Part shown: one piece after another, positions 6,712-14,958 of the stretch
Layout of the letters: the number at the start of each line of letters is the position of its first letter
How positions within the stretch are numbered: the stretch's first letter is position 1
From: Aphodosoma sp044433285
Lineage (GTDB): Bacteria > Bacteroidota > Bacteroidia > Bacteroidales > Paludibacteraceae
Direction of reading: 5' to 3'
Assembly: GCA_044433285.1 (NCBI GenBank)
Contig: JAWXTU010000039.1
Span: 1-18,180, forward strand
Length of the DNA: 18,180 bases
Program-made: the position numbers and the translations under genes
Notes under the pieces: generated by a model
Databases searched by the model: none
What the model saw: only the letters and a program-made list of their open reading frames with translations
What the model was told of the DNA's origin: nothing

Positions 6712-8058
6712 ATGAAGAATATATCACGAAAAACTAAGCCGCATTTGGATTTTATGCAGATACTTAGTATGAGTATGGGGTTTATGGGTATTCAGACTGG
6801 ATTTGCTTTGCAAAATGCCAATGCTAGTCGTATTTTGCAGACTTATGGTGCTGATGTAGAGCATCTTTCGTGGTTTTGGATTGTCGCGCCTCTTACTGGT
6901 ATGATTGTGCAACCTATTGTGGGGCACTATAGCGATCAGACTTGGACTAAACTTGGTCGTCGTCGTCCTTTCTTTTTGGTGGGCGCCATTTTAACTGCAA
7001 TTGCTCTAATTTTAATGCCAAATGCGGGAGTTTTTGCCGCATATCTTCCTGCTGTTATCATTGGAGCAGGATTTTTGATGATAATGGATACTAGTATTAA
7101 TATCACAATGGAGCCTTTTCGTGCTCTGGTGGCGGATATGTTGCCCGACGAACAGACAACGGTTGGATTTTCGGTGCAAACTTTTTTAATTGGTATCGGT
7201 GCGGTTGTTGGTTCGTGGTTGCCATATGTGATATTAAATTGGTTTGGAATTGGTGCCGAAAAGAGTGCTTCTGGTATCCCTTTAAATCTTGTTTACTCTT
7301 TTTATTGTGGGGCAGCTCTGATGCTTATCACCATTTTGTGGACTATTTTTCATACAAAGGAGTATTCGCCTGAGCAGTTGGCTGAATTTGAAGGTGAGTC
7401 GGTGAAAAAGGAGAAAGCAAATTTTTCTGAGATTTTCTCGGATATAAAAAATATGCCGCGCACTATGATTCAATTGGGTGCGGCTCAGTTCTTTTCGTGG
7501 ATTGCTCTGTTTGGTATGTGGGTATACACCACACCAGCAGTTGCACAACACGTATTTGGTGTTGTCGATCCGCAATCCCCACAGTATCAAGAGGCTGGCG
7601 ACTGGGTAGGCGTTCTATTTGGTATCTATAGTTTTGTGTCGATGGCTTTTGCTCTACTTCTAATACCTATTTCCAAAAAACTCGGTCGCAAACTTACACA
7701 CTCTATCTCCTTGATAATTGGTGGTGTTAGTTTAATATCTATGTTTTTTATTACCAATCAAATGTGGCTCGCAGTTCCAATGGTGGGTATTGGTATCGCT
7801 TGGGCATCTATTTTGGCTATGCCATATGCTATTCTTGCTCCTGCTTTACCTGCGGGAAAAACTGGGGTCTATATGGGTGTGTTTAATTTCTTTATCACTA
7901 TTCCGCAAATTGTAAATGCTGTGTTGGGCGGATTGATATTAAAGTATTGTTTTAATCTTCAGAGTATTAATATGCTTGTGCTCTCTGGTGCATTCTTGAT
8001 TGTGGCAGCTGTCTGTGTCCTCTTTGTCAAGGATAGTGTGGATATGAATAAAAAATAA
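6712..8058 (+). CDS. MFS sugar transporter (SLC45/SUT-like, probable maltose/glucose or oligosaccharide importer)
   Basis: A 448-residue inner-membrane protein with about twelve predicted membrane helices in two halves. The halves are separated by a charged cytoplasmic loop (about 215-255, including SVKKEKANFSEIFSDIK). The conserved loop after the second helix, GHYSDQTWTKLGRRRPFF (71-88), is the MFS/GPH motif typical of plant sucrose transporters and the SLC45 group. Bacterial homologues import sucrose, maltose or glucose with protons. The gene is first in a plus-strand operon; a GH13 enzyme gene begins 12-54 bp downstream and a second GH13 follows. The substrate is therefore inferred to be maltose or a short alpha-glucan. 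The ATG at 6712 fits the N-terminus seen in relatives (KPHLDFMQILSMSMGFMGIQ). The exact substrate is not readable from sequence. Confidence 0.9.
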   Translation: MKNISRKTKPHLDFMQILSMSMGFMGIQTGFALQNANASRILQTYGADVEHLSWFWIVAPLTGMIVQPIVGHYSDQTWTKLGRRRPFFLVGAILTAIALILMPNAGVFAAYLPAVIIGAGFLMIMDTSINITMEPFRALVADMLPDEQTTVGFSVQTFLIGIGAVVGSWLPYVILNWFGIGAEKSASGIPLNLVYSFYCGAALMLITILWTIFHTKEYSPEQLAEFEGESVKKEKANFSEIFSDIKNMPRTMIQLGAAQFFSWIALFGMWVYTTPAVAQHVFGVVDPQSPQYQEAGDWVGVLFGIYSFVSMAFALLLIPISKKLGRKLTHSISLIIGGVSLISMFFITNQMWLAVPMVGIGIAWASILAMPYAILAPALPAGKTGVYMGVFNFFITIPQIVNAVLGGLILKYCFNLQSINMLVLSGAFLIVAAVCVLFVKDSVDMNKK

Positions 8059-8112
8059 ATATATAAAAATATGAAATCAAATAACTTAACTCTAAATCTT
8101 AACATTATTACC

Positions 8113-9960
8113 ATGAAGAGAATTAATTTAATCTTTATAATTATGTTGTTAAGTAATCTCTCTATTTTTGCAAAACCAGCCTCAATAGTTGAGCGCATGG
8201 AACCATCACAATGGTGGGTGGATATGAATAACACAGAAGTGCAAATTATGCTGTATGGTAAAAATATTGCACAAAGTGAGCCGTCATTAAATGTGTCGGA
8301 TTTAAAAATTTCCAGGGTAGAGCGTACATCTAATCCTAACTACCTATTTTTGTATCTTGATATTAAAGAGGCGAAAGCAGGTGAATATAATATTACCTTA
8401 AATAGAGGTCGTAAAAAAGAGGTGGTTAAGTTCACTCTGAACCAACGCCGTAGTGGCTCTGCTGAGCGTGCTAGTTTTGATAGTCGCGATGCCGTATATC
8501 TGCTTATGCCAGACCGTTTTGCTAATGGCAATCCTAATAATGATAATGTAGAGGGATATGTAGAAAAAACGGAATATGGTAATTTGCACGAACGTCAAGG
8601 TGGTGATATAAAGGGTATTATAGAGCATTTAGACTATATCGCCGATTTGGGTTTTACAGCATTGTGGACTACACCGATGTTTGAAGATAATGATAAAAAC
8701 TACTCGTATCACCACTATGCTACAAGTAATTATTATCTTATCGATCCTCGTTTTGGTACCAACGAGGAGTTTAAAATGATGATTGAACGTTGTCATCAAA
8801 AAGGGTTGAAATATATTTTGGATATAGTACCTAATCACGTTAATCCTCGCCACTGGTGGCATAATGATTTGCCAGATTTTACTTGGTATAATCAATGGGA
8901 TACTTTTACTCGGACTAACTATCAAACATCTGCTGCTCCTGATATCAATGCCTCTGAGGCAGACCGTAAAGCGTTGCAGGATGGGTGGTTTGATACTAAT
9001 ATGGCAGATATTAATCTAGGAAATCCACTGTTTTTCGACTATATGCGTCAAATGTATGTCTATTGGATTGAATGGGCTAATATAGACGGACTTAGAGTAG
9101 ATACGTACCCCTATAATAATCTTGACGATGCTGCTCGTTTGATGAAATCTATCAGAGATGAGTATCCAAATTTAAATATCGTAAGTGAGTGCTGGGTGAA
9201 GACTGTTCCAGAAATGACATATTACCAAAGCGGTCATCCAAATTTAGATGGATATGATTCGCATATGCCATCTGTAATGGATTTTATGCTTAAAGATTAT
9301 TTCGACAATGTTTTTAATGAGAAAGAGGGTTGGAATAGTGGATTGAAGAAATTTTATCACCATTTTGTGCAAGATTTTGCTATCTATAATCCTTATAATG
9401 TGATGAACTTTTTCGGTAACCACGATATGAACCGTTTTAGTGCAGCTGTGGATAGAGATATGGATAAATATAAAATGGGACTTGCTCTACTAGCCGTAAT
9501 TCGTGGTATACCACAATACTATTATGGCGATGAGATAATGCTTGATGGTTCTGGCGATGGATATGAGGCTGCACGTCGTTGTTTCCCAGGTGGTTGGAGT
9601 GGTGATGAGTACAACGCATTTACAGAAAAAGGGCGCACAAAAGAGCAACAAGAGGTGCATCAATATCTCCGCTCGATATTACGCTTTCGTAAATCTTCAG
9701 AGGCACTAACTGTTGGTAAAACAATGCATTTTATTCCAGAAAATGGTATTTATTGTATCTTTAGATATACTGATAATGAAAAAGTTATGGTGCTTGTGAA
9801 TAACAATAGCGAGGATACGCAGGTTGACCTTTCACGTTTCAATGAGATGAATATTATTGGTGCTAGCGCAAACAATATCGTAACCGATACTAAATCTACA
9901 TTGGGCGGGAGTATAACATTAGAGGGTAAGAGCGTAACAATATTAGAAATAACAAAATAA
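8113..9960 (+). CDS. Periplasmic GH13 neopullulanase/cyclomaltodextrinase-like enzyme (SusA-like)
   Basis: An alpha-glucan hydrolase of family GH13. Starting at 8113 it has 615 residues and a canonical signal peptide, MKRINLIFIIMLLSNLSIFA, cleaved before KPAS. An in-frame ATG at 8071 would add 14 residues and seems less likely. An N-terminal beta domain (about 21-115) resembles the cyclomaltodextrinase N domain. The (beta/alpha)8 domain follows with all GH13 regions: DIVPNHV (D237), GLRVDTYPY (nucleophile D330), IVSECW (acid/base E359) and FFGNHDMNRF (D438). Region RRCFPGGW is typical of SusA-type enzymes. A small beta domain closes the protein. No lipobox is present, so it should be soluble in the periplasm, trimming oligosaccharides for the MFS transporter encoded just upstream. 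Cyclodextrin, pullulan or starch preference cannot be decided. Confidence 0.92.
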   Translation: MKRINLIFIIMLLSNLSIFAKPASIVERMEPSQWWVDMNNTEVQIMLYGKNIAQSEPSLNVSDLKISRVERTSNPNYLFLYLDIKEAKAGEYNITLNRGRKKEVVKFTLNQRRSGSAERASFDSRDAVYLLMPDRFANGNPNNDNVEGYVEKTEYGNLHERQGGDIKGIIEHLDYIADLGFTALWTTPMFEDNDKNYSYHHYATSNYYLIDPRFGTNEEFKMMIERCHQKGLKYILDIVPNHVNPRHWWHNDLPDFTWYNQWDTFTRTNYQTSAAPDINASEADRKALQDGWFDTNMADINLGNPLFFDYMRQMYVYWIEWANIDGLRVDTYPYNNLDDAARLMKSIRDEYPNLNIVSECWVKTVPEMTYYQSGHPNLDGYDSHMPSVMDFMLKDYFDNVFNEKEGWNSGLKKFYHHFVQDFAIYNPYNVMNFFGNHDMNRFSAAVDRDMDKYKMGLALLAVIRGIPQYYYGDEIMLDGSGDGYEAARRCFPGGWSGDEYNAFTEKGRTKEQQEVHQYLRSILRFRKSSEALTVGKTMHFIPENGIYCIFRYTDNEKVMVLVNNNSEDTQVDLSRFNEMNIIGASANNIVTDTKSTLGGSITLEGKSVTILEITK

Positions 9961-9971
9961 AAATATAATTT

Positions 9972-12350
9972 ATGAGATTAATTTATTACGTAGTTTTTGC
10001 GGCAGCGGTTTTAGTGAGTTGCCAGAGACAACAAAGTTTAGGGTACAATGTAGATGATTCTGTGAGTGTAGGGTTAAATACCCTTACAACGCTAAGTGCA
10101 GAAACAGGAAATATTATTGTTCGTGATTTTATTTTAGATCCATCTAGGGTAGATTCTGTTACATCAAATGATCCTGCACTAGATTTGCAGTTGAGCGAGA
10201 GAAATGCTAGCTTACATTATAGCATTAACAAAGGGTTGAAACAGATGGCGGTTATCAATTTCTGGATTGAGGGTTTGCCTTATTCTGTGCCAGTTCGCAA
10301 GAGTGATAAGGTAGATTATACTTTTACTTACGACCCACACGGTGAGGTGTTTAGTAAAATACAGATTGCAGGACAGATGAATAACTGGTCGCCTGATATG
10401 ACACCGGAACTACTGCTGAACAGCGATGGATTGTACGAAGTTACAATGTCGCTTAGTCCAGGTACTTATCTATATCAAATGAAGATTGAAGGTGATCAAA
10501 ATCATGATGCGAATAATCCTGCAAAAGTGGATAATGGATATGGTAAGTTTAACTCTATACTACAAGTTAATGGTGATGAGGATAAATTTCCTCGTCTGCA
10601 AACTAAATCAATTAGTGCTTATAGTCTCTCGTTGCAGGCAAGTGGTAAGGTTGATAAGGTGTGGGTTTTCTGGAATAATACAGTTTTGAATTGCAAGTTT
10701 GTATATAAAAATAAATGTGGTAATATTGAAATTTATATACCAGAGGAGGCGAAAAAATATCCAACATCTTCAATTCGTGTATGGGCTGTAAATGAATATG
10801 GTATATCAAATGATGTACTTGTGCCATTAAGCAATGGCAAAGTGGTAAATAATGCAGATCAACTCACTCGCCATGATAAGTACAAACAAATTATCTATTT
10901 TATGCTTGTGGACCGTTTTAAAAATGGTTCAGAAGAGAATGATTTTCCTATCAACGACCCAAGTGTAGATCCTCGTGTTAACTATTATGGTGGCGATTTG
11001 GCTGGACTTCAACAAGTTATCGAAGAGGGCTATTTTGACAGATTAGGTGCAAATACCTTATGGGTATCTCCCCTTAATCAAAACCCATTAACTGCATATG
11101 CTTATCTTGATTTAGTGCCTACTAAATTTACTGGGTATCACGGTTATTGGCCCATTTCGAGCTCAAAAGTGGATTTTAGATTTGGTTCAAATGATGAATT
11201 AAAAGAGTTAGTATCTGTAGCTCACGATAATGATATGAATGTATTGTTAGATTATGTTGCTAACCACGTTCACCAAGAACACCCATTTTATCAAAATCAT
11301 CCAGAATTTGCTACATCTCTGAATTTGCCAGATGGCAGACAGAATGTATCGCTTTGGGACGAACAACGTCTTACTACATGGTTCGATACTTTTATGCCTT
11401 CGCTCGATATGGGTAACCCAATTGTTGTAGATATTATGGTAGATTCTGCCCTTTACTGGGTTGAGGAGTTTAATATAGACGGATTTAGACATGACGCTTG
11501 TAAACACGTTAATGAGGAGTATTGGAGAGAGCTTACATACCGCATCAAAAAGAGTAATCCAAATGGTAATTTCTATCAAGTAGGTGAATCATATGGTAGT
11601 CCAGAATTGATGGCTAGTTATGTAAATAGCGGTATGCTTTGTGGGCAGTTTGATTTCAACGTGTTTGATGAGGCTACATCGGCATTTAATGGAGTTAGTG
11701 GCGGCACAATGCAACGATTGAGCAACGTACTTTTGTCTAGTATTAAGATATATGGTACTCACAATCTTATGGGATATATCTCGGGTAACCACGATAAAGC
11801 TAGATTTATGGCTTTGGCATCTGGCGATTTGGCTTTAGGTGAAGATTCAAAAGTGGCGGGGTGGACTCGCAATATTGGTATTACGGATTCTGTTGCCTAC
11901 GACCGTTTTGCACTGATGCACGTGTTTAATGCTACAATACCAGGTGTGCCTGTATATTATTATGGCGATGAGATTGGTATGACTGGTGGCAACGATCCAG
12001 ATTCGCGTAGAATGATGCGTTTTGAGGGTTGGAATAACCGTGAAGAGGCTCTGTTTGATAAAGTGGCAGCGCTTAACAACTTGCGCTCTAGCAATATGGC
12101 TTTGATTTATGGTGATTTTGAAATGCTTGAGGTGAGAGAACAAACAATGGCTTATGCTCGTAAATATTTTGATGATAATGTATTTGTTTTCATAAATAAC
12201 TCTGATAGCGAGCAGGTTTTTGAAGTTGATGTTACAGGTTATGATGTAAATGGAGAGATTCTTAAATCGCTATTTGGTGAAAATGTAGTTGTTACCGGTT
12301 CGCAGATGGCAATAACTTTACCAGCTCTCTCAGCAGAAGTGATATATTAA
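9972..12350 (+). CDS. GH13 alpha-amylase-like lipoprotein with glycogen-binding-type N-terminal domain
   Basis: A 792-residue lipoprotein. The signal peptide MRLIYYVVFAAAVLVSC ends in a lipobox (LVSC), with C17 lipidated. A CBM48/E-set-like module lies at about 115-200 (FSKIQIAGQMNNWSPDMTP, W139), and a second beta-rich region at about 210-290. The GH13 barrel runs from about 300 to 700 with intact motifs: DYVANHV (D427), DGFRHDACKHV (nucleophile D508), QVGESYG (acid/base E539) and SGNHDKAR (D608). The DACKH form is typical of true alpha-amylases. A C-terminal beta domain follows. By analogy with SusG it would sit in the outer membrane and make the first cuts in starch or glycogen. However, the residues after C17 (QRQQSLGYN) lack an obvious acidic surface-export signal, so surface exposure is unproven. 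It starts 11 bp after the SusA-like gene, in the same operon. Confidence 0.92.
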   Translation: MRLIYYVVFAAAVLVSCQRQQSLGYNVDDSVSVGLNTLTTLSAETGNIIVRDFILDPSRVDSVTSNDPALDLQLSERNASLHYSINKGLKQMAVINFWIEGLPYSVPVRKSDKVDYTFTYDPHGEVFSKIQIAGQMNNWSPDMTPELLLNSDGLYEVTMSLSPGTYLYQMKIEGDQNHDANNPAKVDNGYGKFNSILQVNGDEDKFPRLQTKSISAYSLSLQASGKVDKVWVFWNNTVLNCKFVYKNKCGNIEIYIPEEAKKYPTSSIRVWAVNEYGISNDVLVPLSNGKVVNNADQLTRHDKYKQIIYFMLVDRFKNGSEENDFPINDPSVDPRVNYYGGDLAGLQQVIEEGYFDRLGANTLWVSPLNQNPLTAYAYLDLVPTKFTGYHGYWPISSSKVDFRFGSNDELKELVSVAHDNDMNVLLDYVANHVHQEHPFYQNHPEFATSLNLPDGRQNVSLWDEQRLTTWFDTFMPSLDMGNPIVVDIMVDSALYWVEEFNIDGFRHDACKHVNEEYWRELTYRIKKSNPNGNFYQVGESYGSPELMASYVNSGMLCGQFDFNVFDEATSAFNGVSGGTMQRLSNVLLSSIKIYGTHNLMGYISGNHDKARFMALASGDLALGEDSKVAGWTRNIGITDSVAYDRFALMHVFNATIPGVPVYYYGDEIGMTGGNDPDSRRMMRFEGWNNREEALFDKVAALNNLRSSNMALIYGDFEMLEVREQTMAYARKYFDDNVFVFINNSDSEQVFEVDVTGYDVNGEILKSLFGENVVVTGSQMAITLPALSAEVIY

Positions 12351-12371
12351 TGAGATAGCTTTTGGGTCTCA
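12351..12371 (+). other. Small hairpin just after the alpha-amylase stop codon
   Basis: TGAGA (12351-12355) and TCTCA (12367-12371) form a 5-bp stem directly after the TAA stop. It is weak and no T-run follows at once, so it is at best part of a poor 3' end structure for the glucan operon. Confidence 0.25.
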
Positions 12372-12375
12372 CATT

Positions 12376-12426
12376 CTTAATTTAATTTTTAATCGGGGAG
12401 TTTTTAGATGTCCCCTTAATTTAATT
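12376..12426 (+). repeat. Hairpin flanked by 12-bp direct repeats in the ABC-F leader
   Basis: CTTAATTTAATT occurs at 12376-12387 and again at 12415-12426. Between and partly overlapping the copies, GGGGA (12395-12399) and TCCCC (12411-12415) form a GC hairpin, followed by an AT-rich stretch. It may be the terminator of the glucan operon or a leader element of the ABC-F gene, which starts 51 bases later. No clear TAnnTTTG promoter is seen in this 127-bp gap. Confidence 0.4.
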
Positions 12427-12477
12427 ACTCTCGAAAAATAGATTTTTAAAAGGGTAATTGTATAATACTTTTTTTAG

Positions 12478-14115
12478 GTGATTTCAGTAGATGCTCTTGC
12501 CGTAGAGTTTGGCGGTACAACTCTTTTTAAAGATATTTCGTTTGTTATTAATGATAACGACCGTATTGCACTGATGGGTAAAAATGGTGCAGGTAAATCA
12601 ACACTGTTGAAGATTCTGGCAGGTGTTAGAGACCCTTCTAGAGGTAAAGTTTCAGCTCCAGATGGTTCTGTGATAGCATATTTGCCTCAGCACCTTATGG
12701 TTAAAGACGATAAAACCGTGTTTGAAGAGGCTGCCACTGCATTTGCAGAGATAAACGATATGGAGAGCCGTATTGCCGAAATTAACACTGAGCTTGAGGT
12801 GCGTACTGATTATGAGAGTGATGAATATATGGCTCTTATCGAAGAGGTTAGCTCTCTGAGTGAACGCTTTTATAGTATCGAGGAGGTGAATTACGATGCG
12901 GATATAGAAAAGACTTTGATGGGTTTGGGTTTTGTGCGTGAAGATTTCAACCGCAAAACAAGCGAATTTTCGGGCGGTTGGCGTATGCGTATCGAATTGG
13001 CAAAAATGCTATTGCGCAAACCAGATTTAATCTTGCTTGATGAGCCTACTAACCACCTTGATATTGAATCTATTCAGTGGCTAGAAAATTTCTTGATTAA
13101 TCAGGCAAAAGCTGTTATGATTATCTCGCACGATAAGGCTTTTGTTGATAATGTAACCAATCGTACTATCGAGGTTACGATGGGTAGAATATATGATTAC
13201 AAAGCTACATATTCGCACTACTTGCAACTGCGAGAGGAGCGTCGTGAGCAACAGCAACGTCAATTTGACGATCAACAAAAGATGATCGCGGAGACTCGAG
13301 AATTTATTGAGCGATTTAAGGGTACATACTCTAAAACTCTGCAAGTGCAGAGTAGAGTGAAGATGCTGGAGAAACTAGAGATTGTTGAGGTTGATGACAT
13401 TGATACCTCATCGCTTAGATTGAAATTTCCACCAGCACCACGCAGTGGTAATTATCCAGTTGCGGCACATAATGTATCTAAATCATATGGCGATCATCTA
13501 GTCTTTTCGGGTGCCAATTTCACGATAGAGCGTGGCGAGAAAATTGCCTTTGTGGGCAAAAATGGTGAGGGGAAATCTACCCTTGTAAAGTCGATAATGG
13601 GTGAAATTGCCTTTGATGGCGAATTGCAACTGGGACATAATGTTAAGATTGGCTATTTTGCACAAGATCAAGCCGCTGGATTAGATGAGGATTTGACTGT
13701 CTATCAGACAATTGATGATATAGCAGTGGGGGATATCAGAACTAAAATTCGTGATATATTGGGTGCGTTTATGTTTAATAGGGATGATTCTGAGAAAAAA
13801 GTAAAAGTTTTGTCTGGAGGAGAACGACAACGCCTAGCAATGATAAAATTATTGCTCGAACCAATCAACCTTTTAATTCTCGATGAGCCTACCAATCACC
13901 TTGATATCAGAACAAAAGAGGTGCTAAAAAAAGCCCTAAACGATTTTGATGGCACATTAATAATTGTTAGCCACGATCGTGATTTCCTTGATGGACTAGC
14001 TACTAAAGTTTATGAGTTTGGTGGCGGTAAAGTAATTGAGCATCTCGAAGATATTTATGGTTTCTTGCGCAAGAAAAATCTAGAGAATCTTAGAGAAATT
14101 GAACGTAAAAATTAA
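12478..14115 (+). CDS. ABC-F family ATPase (translation factor type)
   Basis: A 545-residue soluble ABC-F protein with two ATPase domains and no membrane part. The first domain has Walker A GKNGAGKST (34-42), signature SGGW (165-168) and Walker B LLDEPTNHLD (186-195). The linker (about 235-315), rich in charged and Gln residues (REERREQQQRQF), is the P-site tRNA interaction motif region. The second domain has Walker A GKNGEGKST (360-368), signature SGGE (446-449) and Walker B LDEPTNHLD (468-476). The start must be GTG: an in-frame TAG lies immediately upstream (12475-12477) and MISVDALAVEFGG matches the usual ABC-F N-terminus. There is no Uup-type coiled-coil tail. It is closest in layout to YbiT-like housekeeping factors that act on stalled ribosomes; antibiotic-resistance function is possible but not indicated. 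Confidence 0.93.
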   Translation: MISVDALAVEFGGTTLFKDISFVINDNDRIALMGKNGAGKSTLLKILAGVRDPSRGKVSAPDGSVIAYLPQHLMVKDDKTVFEEAATAFAEINDMESRIAEINTELEVRTDYESDEYMALIEEVSSLSERFYSIEEVNYDADIEKTLMGLGFVREDFNRKTSEFSGGWRMRIELAKMLLRKPDLILLDEPTNHLDIESIQWLENFLINQAKAVMIISHDKAFVDNVTNRTIEVTMGRIYDYKATYSHYLQLREERREQQQRQFDDQQKMIAETREFIERFKGTYSKTLQVQSRVKMLEKLEIVEVDDIDTSSLRLKFPPAPRSGNYPVAAHNVSKSYGDHLVFSGANFTIERGEKIAFVGKNGEGKSTLVKSIMGEIAFDGELQLGHNVKIGYFAQDQAAGLDEDLTVYQTIDDIAVGDIRTKIRDILGAFMFNRDDSEKKVKVLSGGERQRLAMIKLLLEPINLLILDEPTNHLDIRTKEVLKKALNDFDGTLIIVSHDRDFLDGLATKVYEFGGGKVIEHLEDIYGFLRKKNLENLREIERKN

Positions 14116-14128
14116 AATGTAATATTAT

Positions 14129-14377
14129 ATGCATCTTATTTTCTTTCTGTTGTTGATATTTTTGATACCAATATTCTTAGTATTAATCTTTATACTGAGA
14201 CTAATTTTTGGCTTTAAATTTATGCGTATAAGCAGGCGCGAAAAATCAAATCAACAAAATAACTCTTCGCGCAGGCGAACCACATTTACAAATTCATCGA
14301 ATAACAGCAAAAATAGTGATAATAAAAGGATTTTTGGCGACGATGAGGGTGAATATGTAGATTTTGATGAGGTGTAG
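14129..14377 (+). CDS. Small single-pass membrane protein, DUF4834-like
   Basis: An 82-residue protein with one strong N-terminal membrane helix (about 3-32, LIFFLLLIFLIPIFLVLIFI). A basic stretch follows (MRISRREK), then a polar low-complexity region rich in Asn and Ser, and an acidic C-terminus ending in GEYVDFDEV. This layout and the YVDF(D/E)E ending fit the Bacteroidetes DUF4834 family as I remember it. The function is unknown. The gene begins 13 bp after the ABC-F stop and is probably cotranscribed with it. The overlapping minus-strand frame (14286-14468) is a shadow. Confidence 0.75.
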   Translation: MHLIFFLLLIFLIPIFLVLIFILRLIFGFKFMRISRREKSNQQNNSSRRRTTFTNSSNNSKNSDNKRIFGDDEGEYVDFDEV

Positions 14378-14397
14378 TATTTTTTGAAAATTTTTCG

Positions 14398-14405
14398 TAT
14401 CTTTG
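14398..14405 (+). promoter_or_regulatory. Bacteroidetes -7 box upstream of msrA
   Basis: TATCTTTG matches TAnnTTTG exactly and lies 34 bases before the msrA ATG. No TTTG stands at the usual -33 distance; the nearest, at 14383-14386, is only 11 bases upstream. The box implies msrA has its own transcript start. Confidence 0.6.
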
Positions 14406-14439
14406 TGGCGCATTAATAATCTTAAATATAAAAAATCTT

Positions 14440-14934
14440 ATGAGTAACGAAAATATTAAATATGCCATCTTTGCTGGTGGCTGTTTTTGGGGTGTAGAAC
14501 ACTTGATGCAGAAACAATTAGGTGTGATTAGTGTCGTCTCTGGCTACATTGGCGGAAGCGTGGAAAATCCTACTTACGAGCAGGTTAAATCAAAAACTAC
14601 TGGTCATGCCGAGGCGGTAAGAATAGAATATAATTCAGAATTAGTAAATTACGAAACACTCGCAAAGCTATTTTTTGAAATTCACGACCCTACGCAACTA
14701 AATGGTCAAGGCTATGATTTGGGTGAGCAATATCGTTCAGAAGTTTTCTATTGCACAGAAGAAGAACGTGCTATTATCGAAAAATTAATTGAGCAACTCA
14801 CGGCAAAAGGATATGATGTAGTAACAAAACTTACACCAGCTACAACATTCTATGTAGCTGAGGATTACCATCAAAATTATTACGAAATTAAGGGTACTCA
14901 ACCAGATTGCCACGTATACACAAAACGTTTTTAA
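14440..14934 (+). CDS. msrA: Peptide-methionine (S)-S-oxide reductase MsrA
   Basis: A 164-residue cytoplasmic MsrA that reduces methionine-S-sulfoxide in proteins and free methionine, using thioredoxin. The active-site motif GGCFWG places the catalytic cysteine at C15. Other family hallmarks are GYIGG, YEQVKSKTTGHAEAVRIEY, HDPTQLNGQGYDLGEQYRS, and YHQNYY near the C-terminus. A second cysteine, C157 in PDCHVY, is the likely resolving residue. The usual RQGNDxGxQYRS is slightly changed here (NGQGYDLGEQYRS) with the core GxQYRS intact. No MsrB domain is fused. The secreted metalloprotease gene follows after 24 bp, and may be cotranscribed. Confidence 0.96.
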   Translation: MSNENIKYAIFAGGCFWGVEHLMQKQLGVISVVSGYIGGSVENPTYEQVKSKTTGHAEAVRIEYNSELVNYETLAKLFFEIHDPTQLNGQGYDLGEQYRSEVFYCTEEERAIIEKLIEQLTAKGYDVVTKLTPATTFYVAEDYHQNYYEIKGTQPDCHVYTKRF

Positions 14935-14958
14935 TCAATAAACTATAATAAAAAAAAC

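Noticed and set aside
8071..8112. ATG at 8071 as start of the SusA-like gene
   Set aside because: It would place 14 polar residues ahead of an otherwise perfect signal peptide that begins at the ATG at 8113.
11247..12143. Minus-strand open frames under the alpha-amylase gene
   Set aside because: Low-complexity shadows of conserved GH13 coding sequence, with no promoter box or homology signals.
12478..14115. Antibiotic-resistance ABC-F determinant
   Set aside because: The linker and layout look like housekeeping YbiT-type factors; neighbours are chromosomal and there is no sign of a mobile element.
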